Notes under the pieces: generated by a model
Seen by the model: only the letters and a program-made list of their open reading frames with translations
Database searches by the model: none
Told to the model about the DNA's origin: nothing
Shown: one piece after another, positions 46,291 to 58,524 of the stretch
Layout: every line of letters starts with the position of its first letter
Position numbering within the stretch: position 1 is the first letter of the stretch
DNA from: Cristatella mucedo
Lineage: Eukaryota; Bryozoa; Phylactolaemata; Cristatellidae
Length of the DNA stretch: 64,000 nt
Assembly: GCA_009760855.2 (NCBI GenBank)
Contig: WPIO01000151.1
Coordinates: 124,001 to 188,000 of the forward strand
Direction of reading: 5' to 3'
Position numbers and translations under genes: made by a program

Positions 46291-49199
46291 CAGTGTCAAA
46301 TAATATCATTAACCCTTGAATAGTGATTTTCCTGCAGTGAGTCGTACAGTGCCTGGATAGAGATTTAGTTTTTGACGAAGATGTTCGGATATTTCGTCTT
46401 TTAAAGAATATTGTTTTTTTACAAAACGACCCTTTATTATCATTATTATGATTTTTATTCTTATGTAATTATTATGTTTTTATTGATGACACTCGGGGAG
46501 GTCATGTTATCTGCCTTTGTATTGCATGCTGAAACCCATGTTGTCCTACACTTTGCTAATGCCACAAAGGAAGCTTGTATATTTGAGTAGGTAAAATCAG
46601 CTCAGTTTAACAGGCTTAAATACACAAAGAATAGTTAACGAGTCTTTCTTACAGCATGGTGAAAGCGCTCATACCATAGTTCAACTTTGCCAGATACAGA
46701 ACATATTTTCAATGGTTTCAAGTGTTAGTATAGTGTAAACATATTTTTCCATAGCCATTAATCAACGGTTACTGTCACTGCCTGTCGATATTAGTGTGCC
46801 GTTACAAATTTTGCAGCTGTACGTGAGGGTTGCTAATTCTTTGACCACGTGACCGTGAGTACCTGCCACCAGCAGGATGATGCCCGATCTGGTGGACCAC
46901 AAGCAGCCCACTTAACAGCGAACCGTCCCAATTCGCAGTGAGCCCGATCGATGCGACAGAAATTGTCATCCGAATATCATCATCGCTTACCGATGGAAGC
47001 ATTTCACGAACACACAGCTAAACAGGAGAAGAATGGGGGAAATTCACGTTCAAGCAACTAATCCAGCCGTGCCAAAGCGTGCGAGTGCTCCGCCACATCT
47101 CTGCGGATGGCTGAATGCTCACCTGAGATCATTTAGCAAGTAGCGCCTGCTTAGAAATCTTAATGCACCAAAGAACGCCTTTCTCGAACATGAGCTAGCA
47201 ACAGGTCAGTTCCAACAGTGGCGAATTTATGTTAATCCGATGGCAAAGCCAATGCCCTGTGCTCTTGCCCTAATTGGCAGCATCGTGCGATGGGCATGAC
47301 CGTAGTGTCAGCTCTTCATAGTCCAGCTTCGGGTTCTCTCTTAGTCGGCCACGGTAGCTTCGCTCTTGCCTACAACCCGACAGAATAGTAGCTGGCACTA
47401 AAATGCACTACAAGGCACCAAAAGGCACTAAAAGATGTCGGCTAGCTGGCACTCAAACAGCCAGACCCACCTCCAGTAATTGCCTTGCCTTTCTGCTTGG
47501 CAACCTGGAAACTCGAAGCTTTTTCAAAGTCTTGTCTACAGGATCTGTTCGGTAAAGAGAGATAAATCAGGCGGAAAACTTATAGAACTAGAGAGAAATC
47601 AATCTTGCTGGGTTGGCAATGCCGTTCCATGCCAAAAAATATCCTGAATTAATTTGCTAGGCTGAGTAATATCTAATCCGAAGACTCGGTCAAACTTTGT
47701 TAGCCCGAGTGTCTGCTTGCACGGTTTTTGCATGCTTGCCTACGATTGATACATTGCTGTAATTATGTAATTATGTGATTAAATCTCGGTTATTGCTTCT
47801 CTTAAAAAGCCAGTTAAAAAGTGCCTTGATGAAAAGAGGCTTGTTTCTATAACATTGTTACAAAACTCGCTTGTTATAGTTAATTAATACTTGGCTTTCT
47901 CGGTGTGAGCTCGCGAATAATGCAAAATTAACGGTAAGCCGACTCATAATCAGGTGATGTGATTCGTCGTGCATGTTAGCCTACTGATTTTCCCAGAGTC
48001 ATGGACAGCTGCAGCAACTCACAGATTCCCTCATAGAAACTGCATTCCAAAGATATAGACAAGCGCTTTGTCGATAAAACTCTAGCCTATGTGCGAATAA
48101 CGTTATAGCTTGTAAAACAGTTTCATTTTCACGCTTTAGGAAAGGGCGAAAGGGTACCCAGTGACTGCTGCAACCTGCTCTCCCCCTCCAGAGGTCGCTG
48201 CAGCAACGGCTGCACCCGTGCACGCTTTTCCCCAACGACGGAAGTCGCTGCTGAGAGGCATTGAGCAAATAAGCAGAAGTTTTCGAATTCAAATGAGGTA
48301 ACTTCAGGTGTGAAAGATGCAAACAATAAAAGAAGCCAATGAGAGTCACACTTTGGAAACTTGACGCAAGGCAGCATACATCAGATGCAGTAACAGCAGA
48401 AGTCCGACGAGGAAGCGAGGAAGACGAGCGAAGTCACTGTGCGAGATAGAGACCTCCAAGCGTCAGTTTCGCCAGCCCAATTACGAAATCCGTCGATTTT
48501 TCACTGGTCCTTGCTGAGTTTGTACAAAGGCCAAGAATTGACCGCTACAGGCAGCGTGCAGATGGAAATTATCGATATCTCATCAGCTAGCCCAATGCAA
48601 CGGAGAAAGCCGCTCGTGAAAAGAGCCTGCTGTCTCCGATCGCAGCCAGTTTTCAAAGCGGTGAGCAAATGCGACATCTAGCTAAGGCCGTGTGGCGAAA
48701 GGCAGGTGTTGGAAGACTTCAGTACGCTTCGATTTGACGTGTGTCGAGAGCTGACTGGACAAGGTAGAAGATCTTGCTAGCTTTACAATAAATTTGGGGT
48801 GGGATGTCATTTTGGAAGGACCACTAAGACCACTATGGTCGACAGATTGGCATTAAGCCGGTTGGAGCCAAGATTTTCAGGTTGGGGGCGAAGTATACTG
48901 CTTTGCAGGTTGGGGAAGGGCAATGCATACTGCTCCTGCCCCTTCGGGGAGATATGCCCAAGATATACCAGTAGGTACTTGTCTGTGTCCACGGGGGGGG
49001 GGGCCATTTCCCAATCCCCACGGCCCCGACCCTAGTGATAAGGCCAAAACAAAAATCCGGGCTGCCTTTTCCCGATGTAGAAACGTCCCACAAAAGCCAT
49101 CGGGTCATATTCACTACGTCCTGAATTGTAATAGATGTAATGACAGAGAGAAACGCAATGCATGAGCAGCGAGAGGCCAAAACCAATAAGATGCATTCG
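46291..49199. other. Intergenic spacer upstream of gene B
   Basis: No confident gene. A weak S2-tail-like piece (cagtgcctggatagagattt) lies near 46348. Around 47404-47455 the motif ggcacta(aaa) recurs, and a G11 run lies at about 48992-49002. Confidence 0.4.
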
Positions 49200-49593
49200 C
49201 TGCTAGGAGCTGCTCGTTCGCGGTTCTGCCAAATGACTTAAGCACTTGCAACGACGGAGACTCGGTAGCTCACACTGAGAGCAAGTGACGGCGGGTTTTT
49301 CTTGAGGCCCCTGCTCGGGGAAACCCGCTCGCAGCTTCGTCTCGCGAGCGAGCTCTTTTCTCCGATCACCTAACGAACGGTCGGCGCGGCTCGCCATCCA
49401 TCCACGTCCTGAAGCCGAAACACACCGGTTGGCCACGGAGGCAGTCGGCAAAGCTAGCGGAACGAAGATGGCACTGGCTCAACGGCAGAGCTCTTCTCGT
49501 TGCAGGCACCGACTTCCTCTATTTGCGACCGAGGGCGTTTGACTCTCCCGAAACTTGAGCAGAGGAAGTAAGCGGCAGAAGTGAGCGATCGTC
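49200..49593 (+). promoter_or_regulatory. GC-rich region upstream of the gene B start codon
   Basis: The ~400 bases before ATG 49594 are clearly richer in G+C and CpG than the surrounding intergenic DNA (for example ctcgcgagcgagctc and gatcggcaac-type runs). They probably hold the 5' UTR and perhaps the core promoter. No TATA box or initiator can be named with confidence, and a separate upstream non-coding exon is possible. Confidence 0.35.
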
Positions 49594-50124
49594 ATGCCGG
49601 CCACCGTCTCACCTGACACTTCCACTGCTCTGCACGTGCTAGACGAAGCCGGCGTGGTTGTCGGAGCGATCGGCAGCTCGCCGATCGGCAACCGGCAGGA
49701 AGCCGGAGCCGCCTCTTCGGTCACCGATACTTCCTGTGCGTCTCGTACGTCGGCACACTCTTCCACCACAGCTCTGAAGGTGGTGTCGGCTGGAGCTGCA
49801 GTGGAAGCCGATCGGCCGTACGAGCTTCTGAAGAATGCGCCCGTCCGAATGCGTTTTGCTGCCTTCACGAAGAGCTCGTACGCCAAGCTCGTGCAACGGG
49901 AGAGGGCGCTCAAGGAGCGCCTCGAGCAAAAGAGTAAGAACGAAGAAGGACGGCTCGTTAACGGCGAGGTCGTGTTCGACGAAGAGGACGACGAGGACTT
50001 CCTGAAGACGAACTTCAATCCCAAGATGGCAGAAGGGCAGCCGCTTCCAGAAAGGTTCGGAAGGTTCCCGAGAAACCTGTACGGAAGGCCTATCGAGGAA
50101 ATTGACCACTACATCAAGTACAAG
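49594..50124 (+). CDS. Gene B exon 1: N-terminal cytoplasmic region
   Basis: 177 codons from ATG at 49594. The first ~75 residues are low-complexity (Ala/Ser/Thr/Gly). The sodium-channel N-terminal signature follows: M-R-F-A-A-F-T-K-S-S, then an Arg/Lys/Glu-rich helix Q-R-E-R-A-L-K-E-R-L-E-Q-K. An acidic run (VVFDEEDDEDF) comes next, then G-R-P-I-E-E-I-D-H-Y-I-K-Y-K. In the family the same order is FTRESL, an I/E-R-rich helix, P-L-E-D-x-D-P-Y-Y and K-T-F-I-V. The donor is aag|gttggc at 50124/50125, a weak GT site, but it gives the exact junction K|T-F-V-V-I-S-K with exon 2. The ATG is the first in the open frame. The exon is GC-rich relative to its surroundings. Confidence 0.88.
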
Positions 50125-51064
50125 GTTGGCAAGCGAACGGCGCGCCGCGTCGTCACTCGTCGGTCGCGAGGCCAGGGAAGCCGTTTACTCTCTTTTGCCA
50201 TCTTTGCCTCTTCCTCTCCTAAACTTTCTCACTTTCCCTCCCTCTTCCTTTCTCCCTCTCTCTCCCTTTCTCTCTGTCTCCGTCTCTTTATGTTTCTGTT
50301 TCCGCCTCTATGGCTCTCTTGCTGTTAGTCCGTGTCTTGGTCTCTCTTTCCCTATCTCTCAGTGTTTCTGTCCATGTGTTGATCTCATCACTTTTTAGAA
50401 TGGCAGAAGCGGATTTGCTCGTTGTTTTTGGATGAGAGTTGACATGACGTGACGGATTTGAAATGACGTTTGTGATTTCAAGGACACATGATGAAGCAGC
50501 GAGTTGAGAAGCCTGTCGATAAAATGCACAGGCAGTAGCAGCAAACTATATTTAAAATGCCGTTAAAGGAATAATGAATTGCTTATTTAGCAAGTCCAGT
50601 TCCGATGGTAATGTTTAGATGCGTAAGCAATACTACAGGAAAAAATGTCAAAGTATGCATGATTTCTGATTACTTGTTTGTAACAGTAAAAATCGAGAAT
50701 TTATCTCACAGACCCAGCTGTACAGGCGGTAGAATTAGCCGTAGCAACGGATTCAGTGGGCAGGACAGAGCCTCGACCAAAGTGGGCGGGGCAAGTGGGC
50801 GGGACAGAGCCTCGACCAAAGTGGGTGGGACGGAGCCTCTACCCAAGAGAGAGAGAAAGCACGAGCTTCCTTCTAGAAGAGAATACTAAATAATAATAAG
50901 TAATTCAATTAAGAAAATAGGAAAAAATTGTTGAGGGTAAGAAGTAAGCAATACACAGGAAGTCTATTGAAAGCACCGACTAAAGTACAGTCAGCCCCCC
51001 GACGTACGACGGTTCGATATACGAAAGTTAGGAGATACAAACGCCGCAACAGTCGCACGAAAAA
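50125..51064. other. Gene B intron 1 start: CT-rich stretch and a GC-rich tandem repeat
   Basis: CT-rich low-complexity sequence follows the donor (about 50215-50380). At about 50755-50840 a unit containing gtgggcgggacagagcctcg and accaaa recurs about three times with slight changes. Confidence 0.6.
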
Positions 51065-51110
51065 TAAAAAATAATAATAGGAATACAGTTGTACAGCGCT
51101 CTCGGAGAAT
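51065..51110 (-). mobile_element. L2-A-like tail scrap
   Basis: The run aataataataggaatacagt followed by acagcgctctcggagaatct resembles the terminal hairpin in reverse. Confidence 0.45.
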
Positions 51111-51114
51111 CTAT

Positions 51115-51235
51115 AAATAAAAATAAATAAATGCTAGGTCATTTAACAGCCTCTTTTGTAAAGCGACTGAAGAACCTTTACGACTATCAATACCGCCTTG
51201 CAGTGGCGATAAAAGATCGCCCGCCGCAGAATTCT
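51115..51235 (-). mobile_element. S1 SINE 3' part
   Basis: Read on the minus strand it has the S1 body (gccactgcaaggcggtattg) and tail (agcctcttttgtaaagcg in plus-strand reading). Confidence 0.6.
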
Positions 51236-51507
51236 TTTACCTCTCCATGTCTTCGTCAGAACGTATCGAAGTAGAAAGCATCATTTAAAATTCTGGACTT
51301 ATACAAATTCGACCTGCAATGAGTTTTCTGGTCGCTATCCATTTCGTAAGTCGGAGGCCGACTGTACGAGCCCACCCTGCGGGTAGGCTGCTGCCATAGG
51401 AGCCCATGTAGCTAAAATATCTACAGCGGCAGCCGCTGAAAAATACAGAAGCCTGCCTACTCGCCTGCCCATCCAGATCTTGCGTAAAGATGAAACAAGT
51501 TCAGGCA

Positions 51508-51870
51508 TTGTAATAATAACAATAATAGTAATAATGCATTTAATAAAGCATCCACGGAAAACTCAGTTTCTTTCTAGGTGCTTTACAATTGCTGCAAATG
51601 AAGCAAGAATTGAACGGTTAGCGGTATCTCATACTCAATCAACAACAGGAACAGCACGATCAGAGGTTTCATGCACAGGGTTCCATGGACAGACTGATCA
51701 GAGGATCAGAGGTTTCATGCACAGGGTTCCATCAGAGGTTTCATGCATGAAACCTCTGATCAGTGATCAGTGATAGGGTCATCATGCAAGTGTAACTAGT
51801 GGCAGCATGCACAGCGTCAGCTCGTCGGAGCACATACAGACGAATCGCAGGGAGTAATAAATTGTTTTCG
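51508..51870 (-). mobile_element. L2-A 3' end carrying an internal ~115-bp duplicated insert
   Basis: The tail (ataatagtaataatgcattt), hairpin and 3' UTR are in reverse order. After the insert (51655-51772) the element resumes with gtcatcatgcaagtgtaact and gtggcagcatgcacagcgtc. Confidence 0.78.
51661..51772. repeat. Direct repeats and a perfect 30-bp palindrome inside L2-A
   Basis: The unit cagaggtttcatgcacaggg..ttccat occurs at 51661-51686 and 51707-51732. A third start at 51733 turns into a perfect palindrome (51731-51760, centre at the atgcat core), followed by a short gatcagt direct repeat. Confidence 0.92.
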
Positions 51871-52139
51871 TATCTTACCGTCTCAGGAAGGGCTCACGGT
51901 AACTATCGTCGGTCAGCCGATTACATTCTCTCAGCGCTTAAGTGATTCGCGTCAAATCTTTTCACGACGGCATGGAGACCAGCTGGTGGCAATGTTAGCA
52001 ACAGTCCAGCGCTCAGCCGCTGTAGTGTCTCCATAAAACAGTCATTCTAAGAGCTGAGGTCTAGTTAAAAGAGTCGTAGATGGATTAGGAGTAAGGAGAG
52101 GGTTGGCTTCCACGGGTGCGACTTCAGAATCCATGATCA

Positions 52140-52320
52140 ATAGGATTCTAGCCGCCTTAGTTCAGCTCAGTCGTCAAGGTGCTCGTCTCTGAAGACAGAG
52201 GTCAAGACGCACACGTTTGACGACCGAGGTAATGCGCTCGAGCCCTGCGGCACACGTGAAACAGTGCCTGGATAGCGATTTAATACTCCTAGACCGTTAT
52301 GACAACGAAATACAATTTTC
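52140..52320 (+). mobile_element. S2-like SINE copy
   Basis: Head ttcagctcagtcgtcaaggtg, B-box-like gcgctcgagccctgcggcac, tail cagtgcctggatagcgattt. The middle holds an extra ~40 bases compared with other S2 copies. Confidence 0.6.
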
Positions 52321-52494
52321 AGTGTTTGAATAGCTACTGTGCGCTCCAAAAGCTTCTAGCTGCCATATGCCTCGGCGGCTGTGTCTTGCACTCTACGGAC
52401 TTGCTATCTATCACTCCCGTGAATGTAGCAGTTCTTTGAGTTGACATTTTAAAGTCTGCTTGCCAGGTGAGGCTGGAAAATCTTAAGCAGAGTT

Positions 52495-52880
52495 ATTATT
52501 ATTACTATTGTCATTATTATTAGCACCTTGCGAGTTTAACGCTCTGCATCAATCCAAAATATTTAGACAGCTTGGGCCGGTTAGCACTTCAAACAGGTTT
52601 TAAGGCAGACTTGCCCACGTGTTTGATTAACCTCACAGTGATGAGAACAGTGAGTCCTTTTTACAGCGCCCAAAGAGAGCTCAATCTCTATCCAAGTGCT
52701 CTTTAGCTTGCTGCAGGAAATAGAATCAGTAACCCAGGGATAGCGACAAGCATGGTATCGTGATAAGACTAGGATGCAAATGCTAGCAAATACAGTGCTC
52801 AGGCCAGCCAAATAAAGCAAATAGGAGGGCACATAGGGGCAAGGTTAGTAAGACCGCCGGCTAGTAGTAGTAGTAGTGGG
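52495..52880 (-). mobile_element. Degenerate L2-A tail remnants
   Basis: A (TTA)n-like run at 52495-52530 and, separately, cagcgcccaaagagagctca..tctctatccaagtgc at about 52668-52705 resemble the L2-A end. Both are weak. Confidence 0.4.
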
Positions 52881-53994
52881 CTGTGAAGCATGCACAAGTA
52901 GCATGAAAAGCGTGCGCCAACCAAAAAAGATGCCAACAAAGAAAGACAGGTACATTTCGTACGTAGGGAAATCTGACTGGAACGACAGGTGCGACTCTAG
53001 CTGAGACTATTTAATGCAGGGTCGCATCAGCTAGTGACCACCACTGCAAGCCAGCTTCAGACTTTCGGCTTATGCGAGTTGAAGATGACCAGATTTACTG
53101 TGAGGGACGACACCATGGCTGGAGGCTCAGGAGCACATGTCGGAGGAGCACAATGGAGAAGCCAAGTGGAGGTAGGATATGTAGACTGATAGAGGCGAGT
53201 CAGCCACCTATAACTAAGAGTGTGGATCTGGATTTTGAAACCGATTCCATGCCTGAAATGCAGCAATTGAAAATTAAATACAAGTAGTGCGATCTCGTGA
53301 GTCATACCGTAGGGGTCTAAGCCCCTGATGACCAACCAAGACGATTTCAACCAGTTGCAGACAATAAATGGCACTGACAGGTAGTCCTGACTTATTGGTA
53401 TTGTCATTAACATAGTTTTGATGTAACAGATGCATGAACTACTCGTAGAACTTGCTGGCTTACTTTTATAGAAATAGGTCCTGAATTCGAGGAGGGTTTG
53501 TCAGCTGAAGCTACGCTTTCTTGAAATTAGAATGAGTGATCGTATCCAATTTAGTAACTTAGTAGCTTTAGTAAATTAGTAGCCAGTCATTCAGTAACTG
53601 CAATCCCAGATTAGGTAACACCAGTGATGGTGGGGGAACGTTTGTATCTTGAGGGTGAGGTCGGTCAACTTTTGAGTGTAACCAGGTTTGCACGTGACTA
53701 TTGGGTTGGTCTTACAATCGCTGAGCTCGCCATGGTAAGTCTGAACAGGGCGGTAGTACGTGAGCGTGTTGTTGACAGGAGTTAGCTAAATATTAGAGGA
53801 AATACAATAGATTAAAATGGTTTCAGTGCATCAGGCAAAACCTATTTAAAAAGAATAAAAATAATCTGTGTTAAAATTCCATGTACAATTTATCTCTACC
53901 TTTTCGGCACTTCATATCATTGACAGCTACGTGGGTTATGTAAGGCTTATATGACACTCACTACTTACTAAAAGATTTGCTAACCATATTTTAC
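52881..53994. other. Gene B intron 1, unassigned
   Basis: No recognised motif; small frames only (for example 53072-53287 + and 53057-53413 -). Confidence 0.4.
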
Positions 53995-54150
53995 AGTCTA
54001 ACACTGTGCATCTTATGTCTAATCACAATGTGCTTGTTGAAACTGCTCACGTAACAACTGATCATTCAATCGTGATTTCTTGTCAGCATTGGTAACGTGC
54101 TTAGAAAGAGATTAAGTTCTCTGAGGGCACTTTGCAAATGTATTATTATA
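53995..54150 (+). mobile_element. Degraded L2-A 3' end
   Basis: A weak 3' UTR followed by a clear end: gtgcttagaaagagattaag, ttctctgagggcactttg, then tattattata. Confidence 0.7.
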
Positions 54151-54271
54151 GCATACATTTACAAATACTAATGGTATGTATAAAGCTCAAAGAGAAGCAT
54201 GTCTATTTAGGTGCTCCGCATATTCCACAGGGCTCGAGACCACAACCGTTGCCGTCCAATACATTTACATG

Positions 54272-55985
54272 AATAATAATAATGCACTCGATAAAGCGAC
54301 CTCAAAGAACACAATCTCTTAACAGGTGCTTTACTTTAGCTGCAACGGAAACACGGTCGAATGGTGAGTGGTACCATGATCTATATACCATGATCGATAC
54401 ACCATGCATAACATGGTAATATCATGCTTGATAAACATGAATAACATAGTTAGGGGTGAACATGCACAGGATCAGCATGCAAGTGCTGTTAGTGGCAGCA
54501 TGCACAGTGTCAGCACGCATAAGCACATGAAGGACGAATCACAGGAACCCACTAAATTCTATCGTAAATAGGTGCATTTTTAAGTTCTCTTTAAAAACGA
54601 TCAAGTAAGGGGATGTCGTGAAGCAAGTCGGGAGTGAGCTCCTGGCTTTGGGAGCATACGAAAGAAATGCACGGCCTCCAAAGGATTTGAAGTTTGAGCG
54701 AGGTATAGGTAAACAGTTAGATTCAGAAAAGCAGGTGGTGCGATGCTTGGCCTGGTGGGTGAGTAGATCCGATATGTACACTGGAGCCAACGAATGAAGA
54801 GATCTAAAAGTGAGCGACAAAACCTTGAAGTCAATCCGTCGCTTGACTTGTAACCAGAGCAGGTCGGCGAGAAGTGGTGTGATTTGGCAACTGCAATGCT
54901 CACGATAAACAAGCTTAGCTGAAGAGTTTGCACCAGCTGTGAGCAGCTAATTGCACATGCCAGTACGAGAGCAAGCAGTGAGTTACAGAAGTTAAGACGG
55001 GATGTCACAAATGCATGTACCAACTTAGATGTGGTATTCCTATCCAAGGAAGCCCGATTTTAGCAATTTTAGGTAGCTGAAAATGGGCAGACTTGATTAT
55101 GGAGCTGATTTGGTCGTCTGACGGAAGGGCACTTTGGAACATGACACCCAGATTTCGTGCTGATTCAACAGGAGATATGCTGGCAGGGCCTATTTGAGCG
55201 TAAGTTTTTCCAATTTCTGAATCACAGTTGGTTCACCCATAATTAATAAGTTAGTTTTATCATAATTTAATTTAAGAAAGTAAGCTGCCATCCATGTGTG
55301 GATGTCATCAGTACATGTAGCAAGGATGTTGAGAGAATTTGATGTGCTTCAATGCTGGGAGGGATCAAAGCAACTTTACAACTGAGTGTCGTCCCCATAA
55401 AAGTGAAGACCTAAATTGTGGCTGGCAATCACATCGGCAAGAGAGAGAGTATAAACCGTGAAATGAACCGGACTTGACACCTAGCCAGGAGGTACCCTAT
55501 ATTTAAGAGGTACCTCGGATGATCTTTGTCTGATCACATAAATACTTGGCAGTCTCCCACTGAGATAGGATCTGAATCATAGCAGAGCATCGCCAGTGAT
55601 GCCCAGGCGAGATGAGAGGCGCTCAATAAGAACTTTGGGATTAATAGCTTCAAAAGCTGCCGAAAGATCGAGCAAAACAAGCAGATATGCTCTGCCCATG
55701 TCTGCATTCTTAAGTAGGTCGTTTTACGTCCGAAGCAATGCTGATTCTGTCGAGTGATGAGCTCTAAAGCCAGGCTGGAACTGACTAGCAAGGTTTGAAG
55801 TTTAAATATGTGAGAACAGCTGGTATACCACGTCTCGTTCGAGTGGCTTTGATAGGAATGTTTGAAGGGAGACTGGGCGGTAGTTGTTCAAGTTCTCACG
55901 GTCTAGTGTCGCTTTCTTGAGAAGTGGCCTGACTACAGCTTTTTTTGAAAGGAGCTGAGACAAGACCTGAGGCTAATGACATAAT
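54272..55985 (-). mobile_element. L2-A LINE, longest copy, includes reverse-transcriptase region
   Basis: From the (ATA)n tail and hairpin at the left it runs ~1.7 kb. Minus-strand frames give L-K-M-H-L-F-T-I-E-F, then R-L-N-F-C-N-S-L-L-A. Near 55600-55720 they give A-Y-L-L-V-L-L-D-L-S-A-A-F, the reverse-transcriptase motif, preceded by F-Q-P-G-F-R-A and H-S-T-E-S-A-L (about 55750-55800). Homology appears to fade near 55985. Multiple frameshifts and stops make it non-functional. It shows that L2-A belongs to the L2/CR1-type LINEs. Confidence 0.88.
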
Positions 55986-57269
55986 AACGATTTTAGTTAT
56001 GCATGGCAGCAGCACCTTGACCTTGGTCGGGGCGACCACCTTAACCACAGGGCCAAACCATCGTGGCATTGTTATATTTTTTACGGCGCTGTACCGGTCA
56101 ATGGCTGTCGACTTATATAATGACATGGCCAGTATTTTGAGGATTTATTCAGGGGCTGGATGTGCCTATATATTGAAAGCCAGAGAAAGAATCCGTGTTC
56201 TCCAAATTTAATGTTCTAATCATCATTCTATCTAAATATGCATAAAATGGTCAGTTTTGAGCCCTTATCGAAATGGCGATGAAAGCGGTTACAAGTTTCG
56301 TGCAAGCGGTGCAATTTTCTGTGTGGTTGCTTTGGAAAATATTTACGTGACTGTGATCTTGCTGCTGTCACTACATGCTATTTTCTAGTACTCTGCTGCT
56401 GGTGCAGCTTCTGGCTGGTGCTGGTTATAGGTCGCTGCTGCTTTCTGTTGCTGGCTGCTGCTAGATGCATATCTGGCTGCTGCTTGCTGGTGATGCTTGA
56501 TGCTGCTATCTGCTGGTGGCTGGTGCTGCAGATGCAGCTGGAGCTGGAGCTGGTGGGGCTGGTGCTGCAAGGGGATGCGACTGGCTGATGATGCTGCCAG
56601 TGCATTCAGTGAGCTGCGTCTGTTCTTCGGTTGCATGTAGTTACTTAGTAATGACTGTTTTTTATTGTAAACTTGTAAAAAAGAAGGTCGGAAGGGGGCT
56701 TTGACAATGAAAATAACTTCCCATCTTTGTTTGGAAAACCTTCAATATCTTTTGAATTAAAATACGTCGCTGTCTACCGCATTGACTAAGATTTATCTCA
56801 AGACTTCAGAGATAATGCTTCATCATCGGCTATTAGTTTTAATTTTGCTCATAGTTATTCTTTTTTACAACTCTCCTCATGTGGTACGTGTATATTTAAA
56901 GCCAAATATTCCGGGTCATCGGAACTTGGCTCATACTCATTGTCAGGCAGGTACACGTGGCCTCATAAAATAGTCACACAGGGGTACTACAACCCCACAT
57001 ATTGTTCGGCGTGAGCACAAGGTAAATTTGGGGAAAGGTAAACAGCTAGATGCATCTCGCGGTAAAAGAAAATGTATTTATTGCCGCAAAGTTCAGGTTT
57101 ACAATTCGAGTTCACTGTTTTTGCCAACAATCTGCCAGCAGCTGGACAGATTGACTTTAGCACGACGATAACAAAAATGGCGGCCTGCATATCAACCGAC
57201 TGCCATCTAGCCTGTCTTATCACAATAGTAGCATGCTCGCACTTCATGACACTGATAAAGGGTTAGATT
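55986..57269. other. Gene B intron 1, with a (CTG)-rich tract
   Basis: Mostly unassigned. At about 56390-56600 an imperfect gctgctggt-type tract produces Gln/His/Ser-rich (minus) or Ala/Gly-rich (plus) frames. These are judged to be simple-sequence artefacts. Confidence 0.5.
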
Positions 57270-57365
57270 TTTGGAAGAGGAATTGTGCGTGTTCTACTGC
57301 AAGCTGCGGTGATAGCCGTTAAGGTTTTCCTGCCTCTATACAAACGAAGGATATCAAATCAGGTA
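57270..57365 (+). mobile_element. S1 SINE 3' part
   Basis: The pieces tactgcaagctgcggtgata, gccgttaaggttttcctgcc and ctatacaaacgaagg are the S1 body and tail. It ends about 140 bases before gene B exon 2. Confidence 0.65.
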
Positions 57366-57503
57366 ACCTTTGCTTTTACCTTTTTTTCACTTGTGCGGCT
57401 CTAGCTTCTTTGCTAATAAGTGCATACATTTGGGCTTCTAAGGAGGTGCTAGAAATACAATGCCACAGCAGGCGATTGAAATATATTCTGTTTTGCTTTA
57501 TAG

Positions 57504-57727
57504 ACCTTTGTCGTCATCTCGAAGAGTGCCGGAAGAAATAAGATTACCAGGTTCTCGGCGTCTAATTCGCTGTACTGCTTCACCCCTTGGAACCCACTTC
57601 GCAAAGCGATCATACGGCTTACGAGCAACCAGTGGTTCGACTACTCCATTCTCCTCGTCATTGTCATCAGCTGCATTACGATGGCACTGGACTCGGCCGT
57701 TTATGCGCCAGTCTCACAACCGTTTGA
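57504..57727 (+). CDS. Gene B exon 2: pre-S1 and domain I S1
   Basis: After ..gctttatag the frame reads T-F-V-V-I-S-K-S-A-G-R-N-K-I-T-R-F-S-A, then N-S-L-Y-C-F-T-P-W-N-P-L-R-K. This is the conserved run-in to domain I (family: [29 protein letters not shown]). S1 follows as W-F-D-Y-S-I-L-L-V-I-V-I-S-C-I-T-M-A-L, then S-Q-P-F-E. The donor is ga|gtaagc in phase 2; GA plus the A at 60099 gives Glu. The strong N-P-L-R-x-x-I match makes this the clearest family identification in gene B. Confidence 0.95.
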
Positions 57728-58524
57728 GTAAGCAGCTTGAACATCTGTAATCTAAAATGGTTGATGGGGTTGGTAATTAGACAAGCCTGAGTTAGACCAG
57801 CTCCAAGTGCCATTGCTTTTCAGACCAGTTACCTGACGCGAGCGGACTGGATAGCCTGTCCGATCTGGGTAGACACTTTTGCACGAGTTAAGAGTAAATC
57901 TGCCAAGCGCTCTAAGCGTTCACATCGCTTTCATGAACTAATTTAACCCCCACTGCCCGCTCAAACTTAAAAAATGGCTGTTCTACCGTTTCAAAGCAAA
58001 AATTTACGAATAGCTTAAAAGGTGAGCGTTTTTAAACGTACCCTAAGAGAGAAGGCCCTAGGCATGCCTAGAAAGTGAACATGCAATATAGAACACTCAT
58101 CTCATCTGCTGGAGGGCTTCGATAACAGAAATCCGATCACTCATCGCCGCTCTTTCGAGGCGACCTTAGAGGGAGTGCTATTGCCGTTGCTGAAAAAAAA
58201 TTTTCTTGTCTTTAGGATATTAGGTCCGGTGTTTCCGACGAGTTCCAAAATTAAGCGACGACTAAAAATGTAAGCAGGAACAATAATAACAGAAGTATTT
58301 TTCCTTGTCGCCCTGAGAAAACTTAATATCTATTTAGGGTCCTTTGCAGCTCCCTCGAAGAGAGTCATTTAAGCCGAACTCCATGTAATAACTACCAAAA
58401 AATCTATATCATAATCAAATGGGCAAAAAGAAGGCTAATCTCATGCAAAATAAAAGATGGAAAAACTACTGTCATAGCTAGTTTTTGAATTTGGTCCGTT
58501 TTCAAAACAAATCAAATGTATCAC
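57728..58524. other. Gene B intron 2, unassigned part
   Basis: No feature recognised. Confidence 0.4.

Noticed and set aside
49479-50109. Minus-strand frames of 181 and 156 codons
   Set aside because: Antisense shadows of gene B exon 1 in GC-rich sequence.
56378-56636. Gln/His/Ser-rich frame as a possible transcription-factor-like exon
   Set aside because: It comes from an imperfect CTG-type simple repeat; no neighbouring exon or conserved domain.
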